Assembly (NCBI GenBank): GCA_963780715.1
Contig: CAWADK010000013.1
Coordinates: 57,986-121,985, forward strand
DNA: 64,000 nucleotides
Reading direction: 5' to 3'
Source of the DNA: JALORV01 sp963780715
Lineage (GTDB): Bacteria > Pseudomonadota > Gammaproteobacteria > Burkholderiales > Burkholderiaceae_F
Program-made: the position numbers and the translations under genes
Shown here: positions 44,761 through 53,135 of the stretch, piece by piece
Numbering within the stretch: position 1 is the stretch's first letter
Layout of the letters: every line of letters begins with the position of its first letter
Notes under the pieces: model-generated
What the model was told of the DNA's origin: nothing
The model's database searches: none
What the model saw: the letters and a program-made list of their open reading frames with translations, nothing else

Positions 44761-44839
44761 GTCCGTTCCTCGTGCGCGTCCGTTCGCGCGTCCCGTTTCT
44801 TCGTTGTATCGAGCATCCGCAGCGCGCCAGCGCGGCGGA

Positions 44840-45904
44840 ATGTGCCCGCTCGCGGTGAGCATCCGCATCGCCGTCGACTGCATGGGCGGGGATCACGGCA
44901 TCCCGGTCACTGTTCCTTCCGCACTGGCCTTCCTCGCCCGTACACCGGACGTGGAGCTGCTCCTTGTGGGGCGCGGTCCCGAGGTCGAGCGCGCCCTGCC
45001 GGGCGCCGTCAAAGGGGTCGAAGTCGTTCACGCCGATGAAGTGGTCGAGATGCACGATGCGCCGGCCACGGCGCTTCGGAGCAAGCGCGCGTCGTCGATG
45101 CGGATCGCCGTCAACCTGATCAAGGAAGGACGCGCCGATGTCGTGGTCAGTGCCGGCAATACCGGCGCGCTAATGGCGATCTCCCGGTTCGTTCTCAAGA
45201 CGCTTGACGGCATAGATCGTCCCGCGATCGCTGGACCAATTCCCAACCAGCTCGGCCGCGTCACGACGATGCTGGACCTGGGTGCGAACGTCGACTGCAC
45301 GCCGGAACACCTCCTGCAGTTCGCCATCCTTGGCTCGGCCCTGGTGGCCGCCGTCGAGGAAAAGGAGCGACCCACCGTCGGGCTGCTCAACATTGGCGAG
45401 GAGATGATCAAGGGCAACGACATCGTCAAGCAGGCCGGTGAACTGTTGCGCCAGAGCCCGCTCAACTTTCAGGGCAACGTCGAGGGCAACGACATCTACA
45501 AAGGCACGACGGATGTCGTGGTCTGCGACGGCTTCGTCGGCAACGTCGCGCTCAAGACCTCGGAAGGCCTCGCGCACATGCTGGGCGGGTTCGTGCGCGA
45601 GGAATTCAAGCGGGACCCACTGTCGCGCCTGATGGCGATCGCTGCCTATCCGGTCCTCAACCGCTTCCGGCGGCGCGTCGATCCGCGGCGCTACAACGGC
45701 GCCAGTCTGCTTGGCTTGCGCGGACTGGTACTCAAGAGTCACGGATCTGCCGATACGGTGGGCTTCGAGTGCGCCCTGCAGCGCGGCTACGAGGAAGCAC
45801 GGCACCGGGTTCTCGAACGCACTGTCGCCGCGATGCAGCCTTTCGTTGCGCAGCTGGAACGGATGCACGGCGGTCGCCCGGAGACGACCGAGCAGGAAGC
45901 ATGA
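44840..45904 (+). CDS. plsX: Phosphate acyltransferase PlsX
   Basis: Converts acyl-ACP to acyl-phosphate for phospholipid synthesis; about 354 aa. It contains the family blocks AVDCMGGDHG near the start, VVSAGNTGALMA, LDLGANVDCTPEHLLQFA, NIGEEMIKGND and VVCDGFVGNVALKTSEGLA. The start is uncertain: ATG at 44840 (MCPLAVSIRIAVDC) or GTG at 44855 (beginning at VSIRIAV). I used the ATG. Its stop overlaps the fabH start (ATGA), which ties it into the fab operon. Confidence 0.95.
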   Translation: MCPLAVSIRIAVDCMGGDHGIPVTVPSALAFLARTPDVELLLVGRGPEVERALPGAVKGVEVVHADEVVEMHDAPATALRSKRASSMRIAVNLIKEGRADVVVSAGNTGALMAISRFVLKTLDGIDRPAIAGPIPNQLGRVTTMLDLGANVDCTPEHLLQFAILGSALVAAVEEKERPTVGLLNIGEEMIKGNDIVKQAGELLRQSPLNFQGNVEGNDIYKGTTDVVVCDGFVGNVALKTSEGLAHMLGGFVREEFKRDPLSRLMAIAAYPVLNRFRRRVDPRRYNGASLLGLRGLVLKSHGSADTVGFECALQRGYEEARHRVLERTVAAMQPFVAQLERMHGGRPETTEQEA

Positions 45905-46941
45905 GTCCGCAAGGCCGCCTCCGGCGGGAGTCCGCAAGCGTGCGACGCGAGTCTGGTCCGTCGAAACGCCCTTACGCAAGCATCATTGGCACCGGATCGG
46001 CGTTGCCGGGACGCGTCGTTTCGAACGACGAACTCGCACGTGACCTGGCAACGCGTGGCGTGGAGACGTCCGACGCGTGGATCGTCGCCCGCACCGGAAT
46101 CCGCCAGCGCTACATCGCCGAACGCGGAACGACGACGGCCGAGCTCGGTGCGCGTGCCGCGCGCGCCGCGCTCGAAATGGCCGACGTCGAGCTCGAAAGC
46201 ATTGACCTGATCGTCGTCGCGACATCGACCCCCGACCAGATATTCCCGAGCGCCGCATGCCTGATCCAGGCGCACCTGGGCCACCCGGGCTGCCCGGCAT
46301 TCGATGTGCAGGCCGTTTGCAGCGGCTTCGTCTACGCGCTGACCGTGGCGGAGGCCATGCTGCTCGCTGGCAGGCATCGCCGGGCTCTGGTCATCGGGGC
46401 CGAGGTCTTCTCACGCATCCTCGACTGGAACGATCGCACGACCTGTGTGCTGTTTGGCGATGGCGCCGGAGCCGTTGTTCTGGACCGAACTGAAGCGCCA
46501 GGCATCCTGGCCAGCGAGCTGCATGCCGATGGCAGCCAGGCCGGAATCCTCTGTGCTGCAGGGCGTGTCAGCCACGGCGCGGTTGAGGGCCACCCGTTCC
46601 TGACGATGGAAGGCCAGGCCGTCTTCAAGCTGGCGGTGACGGCGCTGGGCGCGTCGGCGGCCGGCGTTCTCGCTTCTGCAGGACTGCCGCCCGGGGAACT
46701 CGACTGGCTGATTCCGCACCAGGCGAACATCCGCATCATGAGCGCGATCGCCCGGCGTCTTGCGCTGCCTGAGTCGAAGATGGTCGTGACCGTCGACCAG
46801 CATGGAAATACATCAGCGGCTTCGGTTCCGCTGGCACTCGACGTCGCCGTGCGTGACGGACGCATCCGGCGTGGACATCACGTTTTGCTGCAGGGCGTGG
46901 GAGGCGGTTTCACATGGGGATCGGTGCTGCTACGGTGGTAA
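45901..46941 (+). CDS. fabH: Beta-ketoacyl-ACP synthase III
   Basis: Starts fatty acid synthesis by condensing acetyl-CoA with malonyl-ACP; 346 aa. The catalytic triad is intact: Cys in QAVCSGF (near residue 140), His in IPHQANIRI and Asn in QHGNTSAASVP. The first ~25 residues are a charged, non-conserved leader (SPQGRLRRESASVRRES), so translation could also begin further in, but no other Met precedes the conserved YASIIGTGSALP. It overlaps plsX and is followed by fabD after 4 bp. Confidence 0.96.
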   Translation: MSPQGRLRRESASVRRESGPSKRPYASIIGTGSALPGRVVSNDELARDLATRGVETSDAWIVARTGIRQRYIAERGTTTAELGARAARAALEMADVELESIDLIVVATSTPDQIFPSAACLIQAHLGHPGCPAFDVQAVCSGFVYALTVAEAMLLAGRHRRALVIGAEVFSRILDWNDRTTCVLFGDGAGAVVLDRTEAPGILASELHADGSQAGILCAAGRVSHGAVEGHPFLTMEGQAVFKLAVTALGASAAGVLASAGLPPGELDWLIPHQANIRIMSAIARRLALPESKMVVTVDQHGNTSAASVPLALDVAVRDGRIRRGHHVLLQGVGGGFTWGSVLLRW

Positions 46942-46945
46942 CACT

Positions 46946-47875
46946 ATGAAACTTGCATTCGTGTTTCCGGGGCAAGGCTCGCAGTCGGTCGGAATGCTTG
47001 GGAGCTTCGACGATCCTGCCGTCGGCCGCACGCTCGATCGAGCGTCGACGGCCCTTGGCCAGGACATTGGATCGCTCATCGCGAACGGCCCCGCGGAAGA
47101 CCTCAATCTGACCGTCAATACGCAGCCCGCCATGCTGGTCGCAGGCATGGCAATCTACGAGGCGTGGCGGTCCGCAGGCGGCGTCCGTCCGGCGATGGTG
47201 GCCGGACACAGCCTCGGCGAGTACACGGCGCTGACGGCGGCCGAAGCGCTTTCGCTCGAGGACGCGGTGCGGCTGGTCCGGTTCCGCGCCTCGGCCATGC
47301 AGGAGGCCGTGCCGGTGGGCGTGGGCGCGATGGCGGCGATCATTGGTTTGTCGGACGAGGATGTGAGCCGCGCGTGTGCGACCGCTGCCGAGGGACAGGT
47401 TGTCGAGGCAGTCAATTTCAACGCGCCGTCGCAGGTGGTCATCGCCGGACACAAGGCGGCGGTCGATCGCGCCTGCACCGTTGCCAAGCAACTGGGCGCC
47501 AAGCGTGCGCTGGTGCTGCCGGTCTCGGCGCCGTTCCATTCGTCGCTGCTGCAGCCCGCTGCCGAGCGTCTCCGCGCGTACCTTGCGCAGGTTGCAATCA
47601 GGGCGCCCGCCATCCCGATGATCAACAATGTGGACGTGGCGATCGAGACCGAACCGGCACGCATCGCCGATGCGCTCGCGCGCCAGGCCGCGGGGCCGGT
47701 CCGGTGGGTCGAGATCGTGCGCTCGCTCGCGAGCCAGGGCGCGACCCATGTCGTCGAATGCGGTCCGGGAAGGGTGCTGGCAGGGCTCACACGGCGCATC
47801 GCACCCGAGCTCGAGAGTCTGGCGATTTTCGATGCCGAGAGTCTCAAGGAAGCACTGGCGGCCACCGCTGCCTGA
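46946..47875 (+). CDS. fabD: Malonyl-CoA:ACP transacylase
   Basis: Transfers malonyl from CoA to acyl carrier protein; 309 aa. The start MKLAFVFPGQGSQ, the catalytic Ser in GHSLGE, the Arg in VRFRASAMQ and the His in SAPFHSSLL are all present. Chain end and length are normal. The ATG at 46946 lies 4 bp after fabH. It is followed by fabG after 12 bp, within the conserved order fabH-fabD-fabG-acpP-fabF. Confidence 0.97.
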   Translation: MKLAFVFPGQGSQSVGMLGSFDDPAVGRTLDRASTALGQDIGSLIANGPAEDLNLTVNTQPAMLVAGMAIYEAWRSAGGVRPAMVAGHSLGEYTALTAAEALSLEDAVRLVRFRASAMQEAVPVGVGAMAAIIGLSDEDVSRACATAAEGQVVEAVNFNAPSQVVIAGHKAAVDRACTVAKQLGAKRALVLPVSAPFHSSLLQPAAERLRAYLAQVAIRAPAIPMINNVDVAIETEPARIADALARQAAGPVRWVEIVRSLASQGATHVVECGPGRVLAGLTRRIAPELESLAIFDAESLKEALAATAA

Positions 47876-47887
47876 GGAGGCCGACCC

Positions 47888-48649
47888 ATGAACGTCTTTC
47901 AGCCTGGCTGCCTGGCCGATGAGGTGGTGCTGGTGACCGGTGCCTCGCGCGGTATCGGCCGTGCGATCGCCGAGCAGCTCGCCCGTGCGGGTGCCGCTGT
48001 CATCGGCACGGCGACCTCCGAAGCCGGTGCGCAGGGCATCTCGACGCGCCTTGGCGAACTCGGCGCGCGCGGTCGCGGCGTCGTGTTCGACGTGCGCGAT
48101 GCCGCGGCAGCCGAGGCACTGGTCGAGAACGTCAGCAAGGACTTCGGCAAGCTCTCCGTTCTCGTCAACAACGCGGGCATCACACGCGACACACTTGCCC
48201 TGCGGATGAAAGACGACGACTGGGCGGCGGTGCTGGACACCAATCTTTCCGGCGTCTTCCGCCTGTCGCGCGCCGTCATGCGCGGCATGATGAAGGCGAA
48301 GCATGGTCGCATCATCAACATCACGTCTGTCGTTGGTGCGTCCGGCAACGCGGGGCAGGCCAACTATGCGGCGGCCAAGGCCGGGGTTGTCGGCATGACC
48401 AAGGCACTCGCGCGCGAGGTCGGCAGTCGCGGCATCACCGTGAACTGCGTGGCGCCGGGTTTCATCGACACTGACATGACGCGCTCGCTCAGCGAGCAGC
48501 AGACGCAGGCCTTGCTGACGCAGATTCCGCTCGGGCGACTCGGGCAGGCGGAGGACATCGGCGCGGCCGTCGTGTTTCTCGCATCACGGGCGGCCGCTTA
48601 TGTCACTGGAGCCACACTGCATGTCAACGGCGGTATGTACATGACCTGA
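47888..48649 (+). CDS. fabG: 3-oxoacyl-ACP reductase FabG
   Basis: NADPH-dependent reductase of the elongation cycle, 253 aa, SDR fold. The cofactor motif TGASRGIGRAIA, NNAGITRD, the Ser in NITSVVGASGN, the catalytic YAAAKAGVVGM and the C-terminal GATLHVNGGMYMT are standard for FabG. It has a 10-residue extension before the Rossmann strand (VFQPGCLADE). It sits directly after fabD and about 150 bp before acpP, which probably has an additional promoter of its own. Confidence 0.96.
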   Translation: MNVFQPGCLADEVVLVTGASRGIGRAIAEQLARAGAAVIGTATSEAGAQGISTRLGELGARGRGVVFDVRDAAAAEALVENVSKDFGKLSVLVNNAGITRDTLALRMKDDDWAAVLDTNLSGVFRLSRAVMRGMMKAKHGRIINITSVVGASGNAGQANYAAAKAGVVGMTKALAREVGSRGITVNCVAPGFIDTDMTRSLSEQQTQALLTQIPLGRLGQAEDIGAAVVFLASRAAAYVTGATLHVNGGMYMT

Positions 48650-48798
48650 AATGGGCGCCCGTTCGGCAGGAACGAAGGGTGCCTCTGTTAGAATCCGCGC
48701 GAATTTTTTCGCCGGCCGACAAGATGGCGATGCGCACCGGCAGCAATGCAACCGCGGTTCGCGGCGCATCGCCGACACACATGGGGCAGGAGGAGTAA

Positions 48799-49041
48799 AT
48801 GGAAAATATCGAACAACGCGTCAAGAAGATCGTCGCTGAGCAACTCGGCGTGAACGAGGCCGACATCAAGAACGAATCGGCCTTCGTCGAGGACCTCGGC
48901 GCCGACTCTCTCGACACGGTCGAGCTGGTGATGGCCCTGGAAGACGAGTTCGAGTGCGAGATCCCGGACGAAGAGGCCGAGAAGATCCGCACCGTCCAGC
49001 AGGCCGTCGACTACATCAACGGCCACCTGAAAAAGGCCTGA
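48799..49041 (+). CDS. acpP: Acyl carrier protein
   Basis: Acidic 80-aa carrier of acyl chains. The phosphopantetheine-binding Ser lies in GADSLDTVELVMALE (Ser37), and the N-terminal IEQRVKKIVAEQLGV and C-terminal TVQQAVDYINGHL are typical. It is the attachment target of AcpS, whose gene is also in this window. A GGAGGAG-like ribosome site is well placed (AGGAGGAGT before the ATG). A possible -10 element TAGAAT lies at 48689-48694, about 105 bp before the gene, in the 149-bp gap after fabG. Confidence 0.98.
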   Translation: MENIEQRVKKIVAEQLGVNEADIKNESAFVEDLGADSLDTVELVMALEDEFECEIPDEEAEKIRTVQQAVDYINGHLKKA

Positions 49042-49075
49042 CGCGACTGGCGTCTGCCGTTCGACCAGAGGTTTG

Positions 49076-50311
49076 ATGTCAGGCAAGCGCCGTGTCGTTG
49101 TCACCGGACTCGGGGTCATCAGCCCGGTCGGCAACGACGTCCCCAGCGCTTGGGCCGCCTTGCTTGCCGGGAAGTCGGGCGTCGGCCCGATCACGCGCTT
49201 CGACGCGTCCGCATTGCATTGCCGGATCGCCGGCGAGGTCAAGGGCTTCGACGTCACGAGCGTGATGTCCGCCAAGGAAGCCCGGCGCCTGGATACGTTC
49301 ATCCACTACGGAGTGGCGGCCGCGACCGAGGCGCTCCGCGACTGCGGTCTGGAAGTCACAGACGCCAATCGCGACCGTATCGGATGCGTCATCGGCTCCG
49401 GCATCGGCGGCTTGCCGATGATCGAGGAGAACCACTCCGAGTTGCTGAACCGAGGGCCGCGACGCGTGTCGCCGTTCTTCGTTCCCGGATCGATCATCAA
49501 CATGATCGGCGGCACGATTTCGATCATGTACGGGCTGCGCGGCCCGAACCTTGCGATTGTCACGGCCTGCACGACCGGGCTGCATTCGATCGGCGACGCT
49601 GGACGCATGATCGAGTACGGCGATGCCGATGTCATGCTGGCAGGCGGCGCGGAGTCGACGATCTGCCCCCTGGGCCTCGGCGGCTTCGACACGATGAAGG
49701 CCGTGTCGACGCGCAACGACGACCCGGCAACAGCGAGCCGACCGTTCGACAGGGATCGCGACGGATTCGTGCTCGGCGAAGGCGCGGGAATCGTCGTGCT
49801 CGAAGAATATGAGCACGCGCGGCGCCGGGGCGCCCGCATGTACTGCGAACTGGCCGGCTTCGGCATGAGCGCGGACGCTTACCACATGACAGCGCCGAAC
49901 ATGGACGGTCCGCGGCGCTGCATGCAGGTGGCGCTGCGCAATGCCGGAATCAACGCCGACGAGGTCGACTATCTCAACGCGCATGGCACGTCGACCCCGC
50001 TGGGCGACATCAATGAGACCAAGGCGATCAGGGCGGCCCTGGGCGAGCATGCCGGCAGGATCGTCGTCAACTCGACCAAGTCGATGACAGGGCACCTTCT
50101 GGGCGGTGCGGGTGGGATCGAATCCGTATTCACCGCACTGGCCTTGCACCACCAGGTGTCACCGCCGACGATCAACATCTTCAACCAGGACCCGGAGTGC
50201 GACCTTGACTACTGCGCCAATGCGGCGCGCGAAATGAAGATCGACGTCGCGCTGAAGAACTCGTTTGGCTTCGGCGGTACGAACGGCACGCTGGTGTTCA
50301 AGCGGGTTTGA
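49076..50311 (+). CDS. fabF: Beta-ketoacyl-ACP synthase II
   Basis: Elongating condensing enzyme of 411 aa. The catalytic Cys is in VTACTTGLHSIG (near residue 164), the two His are in NAHGTSTPLGD and KSMTGHLLGGAG, and the chain ends FGFGGTNGTLVFKRV. All are intact. The ATG at 49076 is preferred to a TTG three bases earlier. It follows acpP by 34 bp, and the stop at 50311 abuts the next gene directly, so the fatty acid genes appear to run on into the stress-response genes. Confidence 0.97.
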   Translation: MSGKRRVVVTGLGVISPVGNDVPSAWAALLAGKSGVGPITRFDASALHCRIAGEVKGFDVTSVMSAKEARRLDTFIHYGVAAATEALRDCGLEVTDANRDRIGCVIGSGIGGLPMIEENHSELLNRGPRRVSPFFVPGSIINMIGGTISIMYGLRGPNLAIVTACTTGLHSIGDAGRMIEYGDADVMLAGGAESTICPLGLGGFDTMKAVSTRNDDPATASRPFDRDRDGFVLGEGAGIVVLEEYEHARRRGARMYCELAGFGMSADAYHMTAPNMDGPRRCMQVALRNAGINADEVDYLNAHGTSTPLGDINETKAIRAALGEHAGRIVVNSTKSMTGHLLGGAGGIESVFTALALHHQVSPPTINIFNQDPECDLDYCANAAREMKIDVALKNSFGFGGTNGTLVFKRV

Positions 50312-50788
50312 GTGCTGCTCGGCTGGACCGTCCTGCGGCCTTCGATGCGGGAAAAGAGGTGGCTGCAGCTCGCCACAGTGACGTGCGCACTGGTCGCGGT
50401 ACTGCTGACCGTCGCGGCGCTGGCGCTGGATCCACGTTATCCCCTGCGCGTGGGAACCGCCGCACTGTTCGCGCTGGTGGCGGCCCTATGGGGTGTACGG
50501 CAGCTCGCCGCCAAAGGCGCGGCCACGACCGAGATCAGGATCCGGGACGGCAATGTCCTGCTGCGGGAGACGGGACCCGAACCCCGGGAAGAGGTGGCGC
50601 GATGTGTCTTTGCGGCGCCATGGTTGATAACCTTCCGCTTCGGCTCCAACTACGTCCGGCTTTGGCCCGACTGCCTTCCAGCCGATGCCTTCCGTCGCGT
50701 CCACGCCTGCATGCGTTGGGAACGGACCGGCACAACAGACGCACTGCCCACCGGGGCCAACGCCCGCCAAAATGAGACCGATCCCTGA
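50312..50788 (+). CDS. Small membrane protein, YgfX-like
   Basis: Protein of 158 aa with two adjacent hydrophobic segments near the N-terminus (about residues 19-38 and 45-63) and a short polar domain. The layout and the FGSNYVRLWPDCLPADAFRRVHACMRW ending match the YgfX/CptA-like family, commonly found just before rpoE in betaproteobacteria. In E. coli the related protein affects the cytoskeleton as a toxin partner, but no partner (YgfY/SdhE) is seen here, so no toxin role is claimed. The start may be GTG at 50312 or ATG at 50345. Confidence 0.65.
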   Translation: MLLGWTVLRPSMREKRWLQLATVTCALVAVLLTVAALALDPRYPLRVGTAALFALVAALWGVRQLAAKGAATTEIRIRDGNVLLRETGPEPREEVARCVFAAPWLITFRFGSNYVRLWPDCLPADAFRRVHACMRWERTGTTDALPTGANARQNETDP

Positions 50789-50859
50789 AGTCGAGCCGGG
50801 CACTGCAAGCGAAGTGCCGCTGCGCGGTGCCGGGCAGAACCGCCGCCGGGGAGTCGAGC

Positions 50860-51459
50860 GTGTCTGATCGGGACATCGACCAGCAACTGGTCGAGCGCGT
50901 GCAGCGCGGCGACAAGGCGGCGTTCGATCTTCTGGTGGCCAAGTACCAGCGCAAGATCTTTCGCCTGCTCTCCCGTTTCATCCGCGACGCGGCCGAGGTA
51001 GAGGATGTTGCCCAGGAAGCGTTCATCAAGGCCTACCGGGCCTTGCCCAACTTTCGTGGCGACAGCGCTTTTTACACCTGGCTTTATCGCATCGCCATCA
51101 ATACCGCCAAGAATCACCTGGTGTCCCAGGGCCGGCGGGCGCCGACCTCGACCGAAACGGAAATCGAAGATGCGGAAACTTTTGACGACGGCGAGCACCT
51201 AAGGGATCTGAACACGCCGGAGGCAATGCTGGCATCCAGGCAGGTGGCCGACGCCGTCAACCGGGCGGTGGAGCGGCTGCCGGAGGACCTGCGGACCGCC
51301 GTCGTGCTGCGCGAGCTGGAGGGGCTCAGCTATGAAGAGATCGCCGAGACGATGAACTGTCCGATCGGGACCGTTCGTTCCCGCATTTTCCGTGCGCGCG
51401 AGGCGATCGCCGAGGAACTGCGACCTGTACTCAGTACGACGAAAGACAAGCGGTGGTAG
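50860..51459 (+). CDS. rpoE: RNA polymerase sigma factor RpoE (AlgU type)
   Basis: ECF sigma factor of 199 aa for envelope stress. Region 2 is DLLVAKYQRKIFRLLSRFIRDAAEVEDVAQEAFIKAYRALPNF and region 4 is LRTAVVLRELEGLSYEEIAETMNCPIGTVRSRIFRAR, both typical. The start is GTG at 50860, with GGGGAG about 7 bp upstream, giving the normal N-terminus SDRDIDQQLVERVQRGD. It is held inactive by RseA, whose gene follows 9 bp later. The order rpoE-rseA-rseB-mucD is fully conserved. Confidence 0.97.
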   Translation: MSDRDIDQQLVERVQRGDKAAFDLLVAKYQRKIFRLLSRFIRDAAEVEDVAQEAFIKAYRALPNFRGDSAFYTWLYRIAINTAKNHLVSQGRRAPTSTETEIEDAETFDDGEHLRDLNTPEAMLASRQVADAVNRAVERLPEDLRTAVVLRELEGLSYEEIAETMNCPIGTVRSRIFRAREAIAEELRPVLSTTKDKRW

Positions 51460-51468
51460 GGTAGGACC

Positions 51469-52065
51469 ATGGACAAATCAGCGATGAGCAGCAACCTGCA
51501 CCCTGAGTGGGAGAGGCTTTCGAGCCTGGTGGACGGTGAACTCGATCCGGGGGCCGCGGAGGCCCTGTTGACGGCAATTTGCCGCGACTCCGAACTACGC
51601 AACGAATGGGCCACGCTGCATATCGTGGGGGATGCTTTGCGATCGAGCGAGGTCGCCGCGGTGCATTCCCCCGACTTCTGCGCCCGGGTATCGGCCGCTC
51701 TTGCGCTCGAGCCCACCGTGCTCGCGCCGCGCGTAAGCACGGTCCGTCGGTCAGGAGCGCTGCGCCGCTACCTGGCGCCCGGCGTCGCCATTGCCGCGTC
51801 GGCGGCGGTGATCGGATTTGTGGCGGTGCCGCTGCTGAAATCGCCCACTTCGGTCACCCCGATTCAGCAGATGGCCGTGACGGCCGTCCCGACTCCAGCC
51901 CCGACGCCGGCGGCTGAAGTGAGCCGGCGCGCCGCTGCCACCGTGGCAAAGGCTCGCTCGCTCGATGTCTATCTGGCCGCCCATCGCGAACTCGCCGCAG
52001 GCGTGGCGCTGCCGCGGGCGACTCCCTATTTGCGCACACCGGGCGAAGCCCCGGAAGGTCGCTGA
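51469..52065 (+). CDS. rseA: Anti-sigma-E factor RseA
   Basis: Single-pass inner-membrane protein of 198 aa. The cytoplasmic anti-sigma domain (LSSLVDGELDPGAAEALLTAICRDSELRNEWATLHIVGDALRS) binds RpoE. A membrane helix spans about residues 104-124 (YLAPGVAIAASAAVIGFVAVPLL), followed by a Pro/Ala-rich periplasmic region that would be bound by RseB and cut by DegS-like and RseP-like proteases. Its stop overlaps the rseB start by one base. This is the normal length and layout for a betaproteobacterial RseA (MucA-like). Confidence 0.93.
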   Translation: MDKSAMSSNLHPEWERLSSLVDGELDPGAAEALLTAICRDSELRNEWATLHIVGDALRSSEVAAVHSPDFCARVSAALALEPTVLAPRVSTVRRSGALRRYLAPGVAIAASAAVIGFVAVPLLKSPTSVTPIQQMAVTAVPTPAPTPAAEVSRRAAATVAKARSLDVYLAAHRELAAGVALPRATPYLRTPGEAPEGR

Positions 52066-53108
52066 TGGGAACGGTCCGACCCGCTGCGCGGGCCGCCGTG
52101 GCGTTGGGTCGTTGGCTTCCGTTGCTGGTCATTACGGCTGTCGCCGGCGCCGCCAGCAATGCAACGCGTGCGCAGGACCGCCCGCGACCGGAGGCGGCGA
52201 CGCAGGTGCGCACGCCGCTGCAGTGGGTGCAGGCCATCCAGCAGGCCGCAGTCCGCGTGAACTACAGCGGCACTGTGGTGTACCAGGCCGGAGGTGACAT
52301 GCGCAGCTCGCGCATCACCCACGTCTATGACGGCAAGCGTTCGCAGGAGCGGGTCCAGACGCTCGATGGCAAGCCCCGCGAGTACCTACGCACGCGCACC
52401 GACAACAACGACGAAGTGCACTGTCTGATTCCGGAATCGCGTCGCATCGTCATCGAGCATCGCGCGCTCGAGGATCCGTTTCCCGGGCTGATCGGCGCGC
52501 CGGCGGCAGACATACTGAAGCTCTATCAGGTCGAGGCCGGTGGCATTGAGCGTGTGGCGGGCATCGAGTGTCAGGTTCTGACGTTCGTTCCGAGGGACGC
52601 GCTGCGTTACGGCTATCAGCTTTGCGTCGAGAGCGCGAGCGGGCTGTTGCTGAAGTCGCAGATGGTCAACGACCAGTCCGAAGTACTGGAACAGGTGGCC
52701 TTCACCGACGTGCGCATCGGCGAGCGTATCGACCGGGCGCGACTGAAACCGGCCTGGTCGACCGAGGGCTGGTCCGTGGAACGCAGCGATCATCGCCGCG
52801 TCGACCTTGCCAAGGCGGGATGGGTCGTGCCCGCGCCGGATGGCTTCCGGCGGACCAAGGAAATCACCCGCCGCATGGGCACGCGGGACGCGATGCAGGT
52901 CGTCTTCAGTGACGGGCTGGCAACCGTCTCGGTGTTCATCGAACCGGGTGCCGAGTTGAAGCCTCTGACCGAGGGCGTGCAGATGATGGGACCCACAGCC
53001 GCGTATTCGCGCCGTGTCGGCGATGCGCTCGTGACGGTCGTCGGTGAAGTCCCGCCCGCAGCGGTGCGAGGCGTGGCGGGTTCTGTCGAGTTCAATGGCC
53101 CGCGCTGA
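52065..53108 (+). CDS. rseB: Sigma-E regulatory protein RseB (MucB)
   Basis: Periplasmic lipoprotein-binding regulator of 347 aa that shields RseA from proteolysis. A probable signal sequence (about residues 15-37, ending TRAQ) is followed by the LolA-like domain (WVQAIQQAAVRVNYSGTVVYQAGGDMRSSRITHVYDG) and the C-terminal RseA-binding domain (VPAPDGFRRTKEITRRMG). The family hallmarks are intact. It is placed between rseA and mucD and overlaps rseA by one base, so stoichiometric production with the anti-sigma factor is expected. Confidence 0.94.
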   Translation: MGTVRPAARAAVALGRWLPLLVITAVAGAASNATRAQDRPRPEAATQVRTPLQWVQAIQQAAVRVNYSGTVVYQAGGDMRSSRITHVYDGKRSQERVQTLDGKPREYLRTRTDNNDEVHCLIPESRRIVIEHRALEDPFPGLIGAPAADILKLYQVEAGGIERVAGIECQVLTFVPRDALRYGYQLCVESASGLLLKSQMVNDQSEVLEQVAFTDVRIGERIDRARLKPAWSTEGWSVERSDHRRVDLAKAGWVVPAPDGFRRTKEITRRMGTRDAMQVVFSDGLATVSVFIEPGAELKPLTEGVQMMGPTAAYSRRVGDALVTVVGEVPPAAVRGVAGSVEFNGPR

Positions 53109-53135
53109 CGGGCGAGTTCCAGGAAACCAAGGATC

